This document shows, one piece after another, positions 40,748 through 51,682 of a DNA stretch of 60,024 bases. A model generated the notes under the pieces. It was not told the DNA's origin, searched no databases, and saw only the letters and a list, made by a program, of their open reading frames with translations. How positions within the stretch are numbered: position 1 is the first letter of the stretch; each line of letters begins with the position of its first letter. The translations under genes and the position numbers were made by a program. Source of the DNA: Deltaproteobacteria bacterium (GTDB lineage Bacteria; Myxococcota; Myxococcia; Myxococcales; 40CM-4-68-19); the NCBI GenBank assembly GCA_005879315.1, contig VBLC01000051.1, positions 1 through 60,024 of the forward strand. The letters run 5' to 3'.

Positions 40748-41418
40748 TCGAACCGCGCTTCCTTCTCGATCGCCTCGCGGACCCGGTCGCGGTAGTCCTC
40801 GCGCGGCATCGCGGTGCAGCCCAGGAGCGCGAGATGCGGAGTGAGCACCTGGACGTCGAAGATCTCGAACCGGCGCTCGCGCAGGCGATCGACCGTCGCG
40901 ACGAAGGCCGCTTTCGAGGCGCCGCTGACGCGATGGAACATCGACTCGCCGGCGAAGAGCGCGCCGAGAGCGATGCCGTAGAGCCCCCCGGCCAGCTCCT
41001 CGCCCGCCCAGGCCTCGATGCTGTGCGCCCAGCCCAACCGGTGCAATTCCGAATAAGTGGCGAGGATGTCAGGCGTGATCCAGGTGCCTTCGCCTCGCTC
41101 GCCGCACGCCCGCATCACTTCATCGAAAGCGCGGTCGAAGCTGATGGAGAATCCGGCCCGCACAGCGCGCCGCACCGTGCGCGGCCACTCGCGCACCGGC
41201 TGCAGGGGAAAGACGCCGCGCGGGTTGGGCGAGGCCCAAGGCACGAGGCCCTGCCGAACGGGCCAGGGAAAGATGCCCTGCCGATAGGCCTCGAGCACCA
41301 GCGCCGGCGAGAGCGACCGGCTGACCGCCACCACGTCCTCGCCGGGGCGCGGGTCGGGGAAGCGCACCGCCATGGCGGGAGGGTTGAGCGGCGGATAGGG
41401 GACGTTGCTTCCCTTCAT
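40744..41418 (-). CDS. aat: Leucyl/phenylalanyl-tRNA-protein transferase
   Basis: A 224-residue Aat enzyme, which adds Leu or Phe to N-terminal Lys or Arg of proteins, marking them for ClpAP (N-end rule). Conserved stretches are VLEAYRQGIFPWP, VPWASPNPRGVFPL, RRAVRAGFSISFDRAFDEVM, the GTWITPDILATYSELHRLGW segment and AHSIEAWAGEELAGGLYGIA. The N-terminus is a few residues different from the norm. Its ATG lies only 11 bases from the ATG of the divergent thrC gene. The 3' end overlaps the M49-like gene by 4 bases. Confidence 0.94.
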   Translation of the reverse strand: MKGSNVPYPPLNPPAMAVRFPDPRPGEDVVAVSRSLSPALVLEAYRQGIFPWPVRQGLVPWASPNPRGVFPLQPVREWPRTVRRAVRAGFSISFDRAFDEVMRACGERGEGTWITPDILATYSELHRLGWAHSIEAWAGEELAGGLYGIALGALFAGESMFHRVSGASKAAFVATVDRLRERRFEIFDVQVLTPHLALLGCTAMPREDYRDRVREAIEKEARFD

Positions 41419-41429
41419 CGTCGTTCCGA

Positions 41430-42551
41430 ATGATAGATCGCCCGGTGCTCAACGCTCGCGTCAAAGGCCTGACCTGCTTCGCCTGCGGCGCCGCTCACGA
41501 CCCGCGCGCGCTGCAGACCGTCTGCACCCGCTGCGGCATGCCCCTGCGGGTCGACTACGATGTCCGCCCTTTTCAAGTCGGGGCCGAGCCGACCCTCTGG
41601 CGGTACGCGGCGGTGCTGCCCATCGAGCGCGAACGGGCGGTCACGCTGGCCGAGGGATACACGCCGCTGCTCGAAGTCGAAAAGCGGCTCTTCGTCAAGG
41701 ACGAGTCGCGCAATCCAACCGGCTCCTTCAAGGCGCGGGGAATGTCCCTGGCAGTGACGATGGCCAAAGCGCTCGGCGCAAAGGCGCTGGCGGCGCCTTC
41801 GGCCGGCAACGCCGCAGGTGCGCTCGCGGCCTATGGCGCGGCAGCCGGCCTGCCCGTCACGGTGGCGATGCCGCAGGACACACCTCGCGCGTTCGTCGAG
41901 GAATGTCTCCACTACGGCGCGAGCGTGCATCTGGTGGAAGGCACCATCGCCGACGCAGGCAAGTGGCTGAAGGCGAACGGGCCGCGCGACGCCTTCGACG
42001 TCTCGACCTTGAAGGAGCCCTACCGAATCGAAGGCAAGAAGACGATGGCGTACGAGCTGTACGAGAACTTCGAGAAGGAGCTGCCCGATGCAATCCTCTA
42101 CCCGACCGGAGGCGGCACCGGCCTCGTCGGCATGTGGAAGGCCTTCGACGAAATGCAGGCGATGGGCCTCATCGGCGCCGAGCGGCCGCGCCTGGTCAGC
42201 GTGCAGGCCGAGGGCTGCGCGCCGATCGTCAAGGCCTTCAAGGAAGGGGCGGAGAAGAGCGAGCCGTGGCCCGATGCGCACACCGCGGCCTATGGGCTGC
42301 GCGTGCCCTCGCCAATCGGCGGGTTCATCTGCTTGCGCGCGCTGCGCGAGACGAAGGGGACCGCGCTGGCCATTCCGGAAAAAGAGATCGCGCCTGCCGC
42401 GCAGGAGCTCTCGCGCAAGACCGGCATCGATGTCTGTCCCGAAGGCGGCACAGCGTGGGCGGCCGCCAAGAAGCTCTACGCGAGCGGATGGCTGAAGTCT
42501 TCCGAGACGGTCGTCGTCTTCAATACGGGGACCGGCTTGAAGTATCGCTGA
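41430..42551 (+). CDS. thrC: Threonine synthase
   Basis: A 373-residue PLP enzyme of the threonine synthase group, which makes threonine from O-phosphohomoserine. A zinc-ribbon-like N-terminus has CFACGAAHDPRALQTVCTRC. The PLP lysine is in SRNPTGSFKARGMSLAVT, phosphate binding is in LYPTGGGTGLVGMWKAFDE, and the C-terminus has VCPEGGTAWAAAKKL. The ATG at 41430 has no ribosome site; a GTG at 41445, 5 bases after TAGATC, is a leaderless alternative. Its last 32 bases overlap the APC permease gene, tail to tail. Confidence 0.92.
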   Translation: MIDRPVLNARVKGLTCFACGAAHDPRALQTVCTRCGMPLRVDYDVRPFQVGAEPTLWRYAAVLPIERERAVTLAEGYTPLLEVEKRLFVKDESRNPTGSFKARGMSLAVTMAKALGAKALAAPSAGNAAGALAAYGAAAGLPVTVAMPQDTPRAFVEECLHYGASVHLVEGTIADAGKWLKANGPRDAFDVSTLKEPYRIEGKKTMAYELYENFEKELPDAILYPTGGGTGLVGMWKAFDEMQAMGLIGAERPRLVSVQAEGCAPIVKAFKEGAEKSEPWPDAHTAAYGLRVPSPIGGFICLRALRETKGTALAIPEKEIAPAAQELSRKTGIDVCPEGGTAWAAAKKLYASGWLKSSETVVVFNTGTGLKYR

Positions 42552-43824
42552 CGCGCCTCTGCACCCAGCTCCAGTTGAGCAGAGCGACCGCCGCCGTCGC
42601 CAGCAGGATGAGCAATTCGTTGCGGCCCATCCGGCTCACCAGCACGAGCGAGAAGGCGATCCCGAGCACGGCGAGCCCCCTCCCGAAGGGCAGGCGGAAG
42701 GCCGCCGCTTCTGGTTGCTTGCGCCGCAGGACGAGCAGCGCGCCGCAGACGAGGCCGTAAGTGAAGAGGCGGGCGACCGCCGAGAGCGTCACGTTCCAGC
42801 GAAAATTGCCCCCCATGGCCAGCGCCCAGACCAGCGCGGCGAAGGCGACGATGGAGACGTGCGGCGTGCGAAAGCGCGGATGGACGGCGGCGAAGAAGGC
42901 GGGGAAGTCCCCTCGATCGGCAAAAGCGTAGGTGAGCCGCGGCGCATTGAGCGTCTGGCCGCTCAGGTATCCGTAGAGGGAAATGAGCGCGCCGAGTGTG
43001 AGCAGCACCGCGCCGGAAGGGCCGAGAAACTGCCGGGCCGCAGCCGCGAGCGGCCGATCGGTCCCCGCCGGCGACGGCAGCACGCCCTGCACCACCAGCT
43101 GGATGAGCGTATAGACGATTGCGCAGACGACGAGCCCCACGAAGAGCGCAAAGGGAGCATCGCGGCGTGGGTCCTTCGCCTCCGCCATCGGCATCATCGC
43201 CGCCTCGAATCCGCCGAAGGCGAAGATGAGCACCAGGATCGCCTCGAGCCACGCGCCCGCCGTCGTCGCGACGGGAGCTGCCGGCCCGGCCTGCCCGACG
43301 AAGAAAAGGCCCACGGCGATGAAGACGGCGAGCGGCAAGAGCTTCGCCACGGCAAAGGCGCTGCTGAACTGCGCTCCTCGCGCGACGCCGCGGTAATTCA
43401 CCGCCGCGAGGATGCCGACCAGGAACGTGAGCACCGCCGCTCGCGGGAGCGGCTCCTTCGCCTGCGGCCAGAACTCGGCGAGATAGACGACGAAGAGATT
43501 TGCCGCTGCGGCAGATGCGGTGAGGCGCACCAGCCACGCCAGCCATCCCATCTGGATGCCCACCAGCCGCCCGAAGGCCGTGCGCGCGTAGAGATACGGC
43601 CCGCCTGCCTCGCGAAACTGCGAGGCGACTTCGGCGAAGCAGCCCATGATCACGCCGATGCCGGCGGCAGCGATGAGGTAAGCGAAGATTCCGGCTCTCC
43701 CGAGCAGGCCAGCGACCACGGAAGGCAGCCCGAAGATGCCGCTGCCGATGATGGAGTTCAGCACCAGCCCGGCCAGGCTCCAGCGGCCGATGGCGCGCAA
43801 GAGCTCGGGCCGCGGCGGTCTCAC
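42520..43824 (-). CDS. APC-family amino acid/polyamine permease
   Basis: A 434-residue membrane protein of the amino acid-polyamine-organocation superfamily, with about 12 hydrophobic segments. The start has LVLNSIIGSGIFGLPSVVAG, the GSGIFGLP substrate-binding unwound helix 1; further on come FREAGGPYLYARTAFG and ALFAFGGFE-like VLIFAFGGFEAAMMPMAEAK (helix 6). The substrate is not known. I chose GTG 43824, which overlaps the ppa stop by 4 bases (GTGA), in an operon with the MBL-fold and ppa genes. Confidence 0.9.
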   Translation of the reverse strand: MRPPRPELLRAIGRWSLAGLVLNSIIGSGIFGLPSVVAGLLGRAGIFAYLIAAAGIGVIMGCFAEVASQFREAGGPYLYARTAFGRLVGIQMGWLAWLVRLTASAAAANLFVVYLAEFWPQAKEPLPRAAVLTFLVGILAAVNYRGVARGAQFSSAFAVAKLLPLAVFIAVGLFFVGQAGPAAPVATTAGAWLEAILVLIFAFGGFEAAMMPMAEAKDPRRDAPFALFVGLVVCAIVYTLIQLVVQGVLPSPAGTDRPLAAAARQFLGPSGAVLLTLGALISLYGYLSGQTLNAPRLTYAFADRGDFPAFFAAVHPRFRTPHVSIVAFAALVWALAMGGNFRWNVTLSAVARLFTYGLVCGALLVLRRKQPEAAAFRLPFGRGLAVLGIAFSLVLVSRMGRNELLILLATAAVALLNWSWVQRRVSDTSSRSPY

Positions 43825-44501
43825 GCGCGTCCCAGGAGCCGCGCGAGCGCGGCGGCGCGGCCCTCGGGCGGCCCGAAGGATTCGCGGTAGTCCTGCAGGC
43901 TGAGGCGGAGCACCTCGACGGCCTCGACGCGATCGTACACCTCGGCGATGCGCACTTCGCGCGCCTTCTCGCCCGGCATCTGTTTGTAGGTGAGGAAGTA
44001 ATGGCGCAGCCGCTCGATGAGGCCCTTGGGGCAGTCGGCGATGTCGCGGAGATCGCCGTAGGCCATGTCGCGCTCGAGCACGGCGACGATCTTGTCGTCG
44101 GCTTCTTCGCCATCGAGCATGCGCAGTCCGCCGATGGGCCGCGCGCGGAGGAGGAAGTTGCCCTGGGCGATGCTCTTCTCGGTGAGGACGCAGATGTCCA
44201 TCGGGTCGCCGTCGCCGCGGATGCCGGCCTTGCCGATGCGTTCGGAGCAACGCTGGCCGACGCGCTTGCCGCAGTACGTCTGCGGGATGAATCCATAGAG
44301 CGTCGGCGGCTGGCTGGAGAAACGCTGCGGGCGGTCGATGCGCAGATGGCCGCTCGGCTTGTCGAGCTCGTACTTGACGGTGTCGGTAGGGACGATCTCG
44401 ATGAAGGCCTGCACGACGTCGGCCGGGTCCCCGGGCGCGACGCCGTGCCAGGGGTGCGCCTGGAACATGACGTCGAGCAGCTTGTCCAGCTCGTCGCTCA
44501 C
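43821..44501 (-). CDS. ppa: Inorganic pyrophosphatase, family I
   Basis: A 226-residue soluble pyrophosphatase that splits pyrophosphate into two phosphates and so pulls biosynthetic reactions forward. The metal site is GDGDPMDICVL (DxDPxD pattern), with VKYELDKPSGHLRIDRPQRF upstream and LTYK before the C-terminal part. The N-terminal 25 residues and the C-terminus extend past the E. coli enzyme (175). I chose GTG 44501, overlapping the stop of the MBL-fold gene (GTGA). Middle gene of a three-gene operon. Confidence 0.92.
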   Translation of the reverse strand: MSDELDKLLDVMFQAHPWHGVAPGDPADVVQAFIEIVPTDTVKYELDKPSGHLRIDRPQRFSSQPPTLYGFIPQTYCGKRVGQRCSERIGKAGIRGDGDPMDICVLTEKSIAQGNFLLRARPIGGLRMLDGEEADDKIVAVLERDMAYGDLRDIADCPKGLIERLRHYFLTYKQMPGEKAREVRIAEVYDRVEAVEVLRLSLQDYRESFGPPEGRAAALARLLGRA

Positions 44502-45100
44502 GTCGCGAAGGTCTCCGCCAGAGCGCGCAGCGCCGCGCTCCCGCCGCGCAGAACACAAGTGCCATCTCCGACCAGCACGGCGTCGACCTCCAGCTTCGCC
44601 AGGCGGCGGATGCTCTCTTGCAGCGCGGCCAGATCGTCGATCACCTTGGGCGGCAGCAGCGAAAGAGCGCCCGGAGTCTTGCCGACGCAGGCGTCGCCGA
44701 CGAGCAGGAGCTTGCGCTCCGGCCAGTGCAGCGCGATCTCCCCCGGCGACTTGCCGTGGGCATCGACGACGGTGAGGGGTCCGATCTTCTGATCCTGCGA
44801 CAGCTCCTCGTCCACCGCGACGCTGTTCCTTCGGACGAATTCCGCATCGGCGGGATGGACGGCGACGCTGGCGCCGGTGCGCGCCTTGAGCTTGCCCGCG
44901 GCGCGATAGTGGTTGCGGTTGGTGAGCACGATGCGCCGCACGCCCTCGCGGACCAGCTCCTCGAGAACCTCGTCGCTCATCTCCACCGGATCGACCGCGA
45001 GGTTGCCGCCGGGCAGGCGAATGAGATAGCCGTTGAAGTCGTACCCGTGTCGCTCGGAGAACCAGGGCCAGGTGAAAATGCCCGGGACGATTTCCTTCAT
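44498..45100 (-). CDS. Metallo-beta-lactamase-fold hydrolase, degenerate site
   Basis: A 200-residue protein with the overall MBL layout (YDFNGYLIRLPGGNLAVDPV at the start, LTNRNHYRAAGKL, then LLLVGDACVGKTPGALSLL and VLVGDGTCVL). The usual HxHxDH zinc motif is replaced by NRNHYRAAG, which keeps only one histidine, so the enzyme is either non-catalytic or uses another metal arrangement. Start ATG 45100, with no ribosome site of note. First gene of the MBL-ppa-APC operon. Confidence 0.72.
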   Translation of the reverse strand: MKEIVPGIFTWPWFSERHGYDFNGYLIRLPGGNLAVDPVEMSDEVLEELVREGVRRIVLTNRNHYRAAGKLKARTGASVAVHPADAEFVRRNSVAVDEELSQDQKIGPLTVVDAHGKSPGEIALHWPERKLLLVGDACVGKTPGALSLLPPKVIDDLAALQESIRRLAKLEVDAVLVGDGTCVLRGGSAALRALAETFAT

Positions 45101-45139
45101 GCGAGAGCGGGTACCATGCGCGAAGTGCGGAGGGAAGCG

Positions 45140-45601
45140 ATGGCCGACGATTTGAAAGTTCCCAAGCAGAGGGCCGAAGTGGAAGTCCTCTTCCCCGGTG
45201 GAGGCGTGCGGCAGGTGGTCGTCTTCCTCGCCGAGTTCGCCGAGGAGCACAGCGGGGCGGAGCGACTTTCCGATCTGCTCAACGGGCCGGGCGAGTTCTT
45301 GCCGGCGATCGATCTGCAGAACGACGCGGTGATCTTCCTCGGCAGGCAGAGCATTGCCGCGGCGCGGGTGAGGCCGCGATGGGAGCCGGCCAACCCGGTG
45401 GCTGGCGCCGAGCACGAGGTCGAGATCACTCTCGCAGACGGCGCGACTCTGTGGGGCCGGATCAATTTCGTCCTCCCGCCGGAGCGGCGGCTGCTCGACT
45501 ACCTGAATCTGGCGGAGCCTTTCTTGCGCCTGCAGGAGAAGGACAAGGTCTCCTTGATCAACAAACGCCACATCGCGCGAGTGGCAAAGGTGAACCCCTG
45601 A
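45140..45601 (+). CDS. Hypothetical protein with two similar beta-rich halves
   Basis: A 153-residue protein not assigned to a named family. Two halves look alike: residues 10-80 have AEVEVLFPGGG, then ERLSDLLNGPGEFLPAIDLQ and VIFLGRQSIAAARV; residues 88-150 have HEVEITLADGATLWGRINFV, RLLDYLNLAEPFLRLQEKDK and VSLINKRHIARVAKV. This suggests a duplicated small domain. ATG 45140 has a good GGAGG 6-7 bases upstream; a GTG at 45125, 7 bases after TACCAT, is an alternative leaderless start. Followed by maeB after 1 base, so co-transcribed. Confidence 0.7.
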   Translation: MADDLKVPKQRAEVEVLFPGGGVRQVVVFLAEFAEEHSGAERLSDLLNGPGEFLPAIDLQNDAVIFLGRQSIAAARVRPRWEPANPVAGAEHEVEITLADGATLWGRINFVLPPERRLLDYLNLAEPFLRLQEKDKVSLINKRHIARVAKVNP

Positions 45602-45602
45602 G

Positions 45603-47888
<2,286 letters not shown>

Positions 47889-47981
47889 AGCGCCGCTGCG
47901 GCGGCGGCAAAGAGTGCCATCCTGACGATCGCGCGGAGCACGCTCTGCAGCGTAGCAGGTCGTGTGCTAGCGTCGCCCGCC

Positions 47982-48719
47982 GTGCGCGCCGCGCCCTCGA
48001 CGCTCGATCTGCTGCTCCTTCCGCTGCACCGCCTGGTCTGGGCCGACCCGCACCGCCGCGCGCGCAAGCTGCTTCGCTTCGCCGAGACGGAGGCCGACGG
48101 CGGCCGCGATCTGGCGCGCGCCGCCGAGCTGACCTTCGACCCTGCCCTGCGGCGCCTCTACCTGCGCCACGCCCAGGACGAGCAGCGGCATGCCGATCTC
48201 TTCCGCCGCCGCGGCCGCGAGTTGCTCTCGCAACCAGGGAGTGCCTCGAAGTTCGAAGCCAACTGGCTGGCGCCGGGCGAGCGCGGCCTCGACGATCTGC
48301 GCGTCGAGAAGCAATCGGACGAGACGCTGCTCGCTTTCCTCCATCTTTCGGAAAAAGCGGCCGCCGGCCGATTCGTCATCTACCGCAGGGTGCTGCAAGC
48401 CGATCCGGACACACGCGGGGTATTCGCCCGCGTTCTCGAAGACGAGGCCTTTCACATGACCTATACGGGCAAACAGCTGGCGCGCCTCTCGCCCAGGAAG
48501 CATGGCCTGCGGCTCTGGCAGGCGCGCGCCGGCCGGCTGTGGAAGACGTACTTGCGGCTCGCGAGCGCAGTCGCGTCCGTTTTCGGCACGGTGATGCTCG
48601 GCCTGCAGTATTTCCTTCTCTTGCCCGCCTTCGCGCTGGTTGCCAAGAGAGCCGCGAGGCGCGAACCGCCCGGCCTCGCTCCCTCGCGCCCGCCGACGCC
48701 GTTGCAGAGCCAATACTGA
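47982..48719 (+). CDS. Ferritin-like protein with C-terminal membrane helix
   Basis: A 245-residue protein. A four-helix ferritin-like domain carries RHAQDEQRHADLFRRRG and VLEDEAFHMTYTG, two ExxH-type metal motifs, plus HLSEKAAAGRFVIYRR, so a di-iron site is likely. A membrane helix at about 205-225 (GTVMLGLQYFLLLPAFALVA) and a Pro-rich tail follow. I chose GTG 47982; another GTG at 47964 overlaps the TAGCGT box that may be its -10. It overlaps the carbamoyltransferase gene (TGATG). It may be an oxygenase/oxidase of the cluster's product; this is inference. Confidence 0.75.
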   Translation: MRAAPSTLDLLLLPLHRLVWADPHRRARKLLRFAETEADGGRDLARAAELTFDPALRRLYLRHAQDEQRHADLFRRRGRELLSQPGSASKFEANWLAPGERGLDDLRVEKQSDETLLAFLHLSEKAAAGRFVIYRRVLQADPDTRGVFARVLEDEAFHMTYTGKQLARLSPRKHGLRLWQARAGRLWKTYLRLASAVASVFGTVMLGLQYFLLLPAFALVAKRAARREPPGLAPSRPPTPLQSQY

Positions 48720-50530
48720 TGGGCGGCCATGCGTCACAGACAGGGTCTGTGGGCCGTCTGCGCATCCTCGGCATCTCCGCGCACTACCACGACTCGGCGG
48801 CGGCGCTGCTCATCGACGGTGTGCCCGTCTGTGCCGTGCAGGAGGAGCGGCTCTCGCGGCGCAAGAACGACGCTGCCTTTCCGCTCGCCGCGATCGAGTG
48901 GTGCCTCGACTTCGCCGGCGTGCAGCCCGAGCAGCTCGACGCCGTCGTCTTCTACGAAAAGCCGATGCTCAAGTTCGAGCGCATCCTCACCCTGGCGCTC
49001 CGCGGCTTCCCGCGATCCTGGCCCGCCTTCCCGCAAGCGATGAAGAACGCGCTCGGCGGCAAGCTCTGGGTCAAGGGGATCATCGCCTCCGAGCTCGGCG
49101 TGCGCGGCGACCGGATCCTCTTCGCCGAGCACCATCGATCGCACGCCGCCGCCGCCTTCCTCGGTGCGCCCTCGCGCAATGCCGCCATCCTCACCGCCGA
49201 CGGAGTCGGCGAATGGGCCACGCTCTCGATGGGCCGCGGCTCGATCGCCGCCGACGGCACGGCCTCGATCGAGCTCTTCCGCGAGCTGCGGTTCCCGCAT
49301 TCCTTGGGGATGCTCTACTCCACCTTCACGGCCTATCTCGGATTTCCCGTCAACGAAGGCGAGTACAAGGTGATGGGCCTCGCCTCCTACGGCCAGCCCT
49401 CCTTCGCCGAGCAGGTGCGGCGCATCGTGCGGCGCACGGCCGATGGCGGCTTCGCGCTCGACCTCGACTACTTCGAGTTCCACGAAGGCGCGCGGCGGAG
49501 CTTCTCGAAGAAATTCGTCGAGGTCTTCGGCGCGCCCCGCGAACCGTGGGATCCGCTCGACCCGCAGAGCGCGGAGGGCGCGCGCTTCGCCGACGTCGCC
49601 GCCAGCGTGCAGCTGGTGCTCGAGGAGGTTCTCGTCGATCTGGCTCGCTCGCTGCAGCGTGAGACGGGGCTCGACGATCTCTGCTTCGGCGGCGGAGTCG
49701 CCTTGAACGGATGCGCCAACGCCCGCATCTTGCGGGAGTCCGGCTTTCGCAACCTCTACGTGCCGAGCGCGCCGGGTGACGCCGGCTGCGCGCTCGGCGC
49801 GGCGCTTTACGCCGATCGCCTCCATTTCCGCCGCCCGCACCGGCCGGTGCCCGATCATCCCTACTGGGGCCCGGCGCTGGAGGCGACCGACCTGGCGCGC
49901 ATCGCTCTCGAGGACGGCCTCGAGCTCGAGCAGATACCGCGCGAGCCCGACCTGATCGCCTGCGCCGTCGACCATCTCTGCGCCGGTCGCATCGTCGGCT
50001 GGATGCAGGGGCGCACCGAGATGGGCCCGCGCGCGCTGGGCAACCGCAGCATCCTGGCCGCGCCGCACGAGGCGGCGATGCGCGATGCGCTCAACCGCAG
50101 CATCAAGTATCGGGAGGAATTCCGGCCCTTCGCGCCGGCAGTGCCGATCGAGCAGGCGGACAGATTCTTCCAGCTGCCATCGGGCGGCGCTCGGTTGGGC
50201 CGCTTCATGTCGGGTGTCTTTCCCGTGCACCGCGAATGGCGATCGCGACTGGCCGCGGTCACTCACGTCGACGGCACCGCGCGCGTGCAGACCGTCGAGG
50301 CCAGCATGGCGCCGCGCTTCCATGCCCTGCTCGAGGCGTACGGCGCGCGCACGGGCATTCCTGTCCTGCTCAACACCAGCTTCAACCTTGCTGGCGAGCC
50401 GATCGTCAACCGCGCGGTCGAAGGCTACTCCACCTTCCGCCGCTCGGGCATCGACGTGCTCATCGCCGGCGAGACGGTGGTGCGCAAGCGGCGGCACGAC
50501 CTGGCCCGGCTGGAGGAGGCGATCGCATGA
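48719..50530 (+). CDS. NodU/CmcH-type carbamoyltransferase
   Basis: A 603-residue carbamoyltransferase. The N-terminal part has ILGISAHYHDSAAALLIDG and AEHHRSHAAAAFLGAP with the metal-binding histidines, and LCFGGGVALNGCANARI. The C-terminal YrdC-like part has GRIVGWMQGRTEMGPRALGN and PVLLNTSFNLAGEPIV. The family uses carbamoyl phosphate and ATP to carbamoylate a hydroxyl group of a natural product. It overlaps the ferritin-like gene upstream and the DUF5989 gene downstream by a few bases. The acceptor is not known. Confidence 0.93.
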   Translation: MGGHASQTGSVGRLRILGISAHYHDSAAALLIDGVPVCAVQEERLSRRKNDAAFPLAAIEWCLDFAGVQPEQLDAVVFYEKPMLKFERILTLALRGFPRSWPAFPQAMKNALGGKLWVKGIIASELGVRGDRILFAEHHRSHAAAAFLGAPSRNAAILTADGVGEWATLSMGRGSIAADGTASIELFRELRFPHSLGMLYSTFTAYLGFPVNEGEYKVMGLASYGQPSFAEQVRRIVRRTADGGFALDLDYFEFHEGARRSFSKKFVEVFGAPREPWDPLDPQSAEGARFADVAASVQLVLEEVLVDLARSLQRETGLDDLCFGGGVALNGCANARILRESGFRNLYVPSAPGDAGCALGAALYADRLHFRRPHRPVPDHPYWGPALEATDLARIALEDGLELEQIPREPDLIACAVDHLCAGRIVGWMQGRTEMGPRALGNRSILAAPHEAAMRDALNRSIKYREEFRPFAPAVPIEQADRFFQLPSGGARLGRFMSGVFPVHREWRSRLAAVTHVDGTARVQTVEASMAPRFHALLEAYGARTGIPVLLNTSFNLAGEPIVNRAVEGYSTFRRSGIDVLIAGETVVRKRRHDLARLEEAIA

Positions 50531-50736
50531 TCCGGCGCAGAGGAAAAATGGTGCGCACGCTTCTTCTGCTCGGCAGCGCTGCTCCCACCATCGCCGACGG
50601 AGCGCGCAGCCTCTGGCATACCGAGGGGCGCAAGTGGATGGTGCCGCTGGTCGTCTTCCTCTGCGTCACGGGCCTGGTGCTCGCGGTGGCGGCCAGCGTG
50701 GAGGCGCTGGCGCCGTTCGTCTATGCGATTTTCTGA
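50527..50736 (+). CDS. Small membrane protein, DUF5989-like
   Basis: A 69-residue protein with one long hydrophobic helix (about 37-60; WMVPLVVFLCVTGLVLAVAA) followed by VEALAPFVYAIF, as in DUF5989/SxtJ-neighbour proteins that are found next to carbamoyltransferases. Its ATG overlaps the carbamoyltransferase stop codon (ATGA), and its 3' end overlaps the methyltransferase start by 14 bases. It may anchor the carbamoyltransferase to the membrane. Confidence 0.8.
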   Translation: MIRRRGKMVRTLLLLGSAAPTIADGARSLWHTEGRKWMVPLVVFLCVTGLVLAVAASVEALAPFVYAIF

Positions 50737-51673
50737 GCTGCTGGCCTGCCCGCGCTGCGCCGCGCCGCTCGATCGGCTGCGCTGCGCTGGCTGCGGCGTG
50801 CAGTACTCCGCGCCAGGCGGCATCCCCGATCTGCGCATCGATCTCGACGAGCGCAGCGAAGCCGTGCGTCGCTTCTATGCGCGAGCCCCGTTTCCTGGAT
50901 ATCCGCCGCGCGACAGCCTCTCGGCCCTGCGCGCGCGGGCATCGCGAAGCGAATTCGTTCGCGCGCTCGATGCGGCCATCCCCGGCGACGCGCTGGTGCT
51001 GGAAATGGGATGCGGGACGGGCCAGCTCAGCCTCTTTCTCGCCAGCGCCGACCGCGAGATCGTCGGCGCCGATCTGGGCCGCCCCTCGCTCGAGCTCGCC
51101 CGCGCAGCGGCGATGCGCTACGGCGTGCGCCAGGTCAATTTCGTCGAGACCGATCTGCGCGCGCCCGGCCTGTTGCCCGGCGCCTTCGACGTCGTCATCT
51201 GCTCCGGCGTGCTCCACCACACGCCCGATCCGCGCGCTTCCTTTTCTTCGGTGGCGCAGCTGGTGCGGCCCGGCGGCGTGCTCGTCATCGGCCTCTACAA
51301 CTCCTTCGCGCGGCTGCCGCTGCGCATGCGCCGCGCGCTCGGGCGGCTGAGCGGATTTCGCTTCATCCCCTGCGACCCCGTCCTCCACAGCCGCCGCGCC
51401 GAGCCGGAACGCCGCGAGGCCTGGCTGCGCGATCAGTACCAACACGTCGAGGAGCACCGGCACACGCTGGGCGAGGTGAAGGGCTGGTTTCGCGAGAACG
51501 GCATCGAGTACCTGCGCGCATTTCCCAGCGCGTTGTTGTCCGACGACTCCGAAGATCTCTTCGCCCAGTCGCCCGACGACTGGGCCCTCGAGGGCCTGGC
51601 GGCACAGCTCTCCTGGATGCGTTCGCTGGGCGGCGAGGGCGGTCTCTTCGTCGTCGTCGGCGCCCGTGCGTAG
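50723..51673 (+). CDS. SAM-dependent methyltransferase with Trm112-like zinc ribbon
   Basis: A 316-residue protein. The first 35 residues have two CxxC pairs (LLACPRCAAPLDRLRCAGCG), a Trm112-like zinc ribbon. The class I methyltransferase domain has LVLEMGCGTGQLSLFLASAD (SAM site), NFVETDLRAPGLLPGAFDVV and ICSGVLHHTPDP. A C-terminal region (about 210-315) is not recognised. It follows DUF5989 with a 14-base overlap. It would modify the same product as the carbamoyltransferase, as an inference from the tight coupling. Confidence 0.85.
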   Translation: MRFSELLACPRCAAPLDRLRCAGCGVQYSAPGGIPDLRIDLDERSEAVRRFYARAPFPGYPPRDSLSALRARASRSEFVRALDAAIPGDALVLEMGCGTGQLSLFLASADREIVGADLGRPSLELARAAAMRYGVRQVNFVETDLRAPGLLPGAFDVVICSGVLHHTPDPRASFSSVAQLVRPGGVLVIGLYNSFARLPLRMRRALGRLSGFRFIPCDPVLHSRRAEPERREAWLRDQYQHVEEHRHTLGEVKGWFRENGIEYLRAFPSALLSDDSEDLFAQSPDDWALEGLAAQLSWMRSLGGEGGLFVVVGARA

Positions 51674-51676
51674 CTT
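51671..51676 (+). promoter_or_regulatory. TAGCTT -10-like box before the HAD gene
   Basis: TAGCTT (51671-51676) ends 6 bases before ATG 51683, the same hexamer and spacing as before chrA. The TAG of this box is also the stop codon of the methyltransferase. No -35 was found. Read-through from upstream is just as likely. Confidence 0.3.
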
Positions 51677-51682
51677 TTGCCC

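Noticed and set aside
45140-45601. PilZ (cyclic di-GMP binding) domain
   Set aside because: The RxxxR and D/NxSxxG motifs of PilZ are absent; the duplicated halves share a different pattern.
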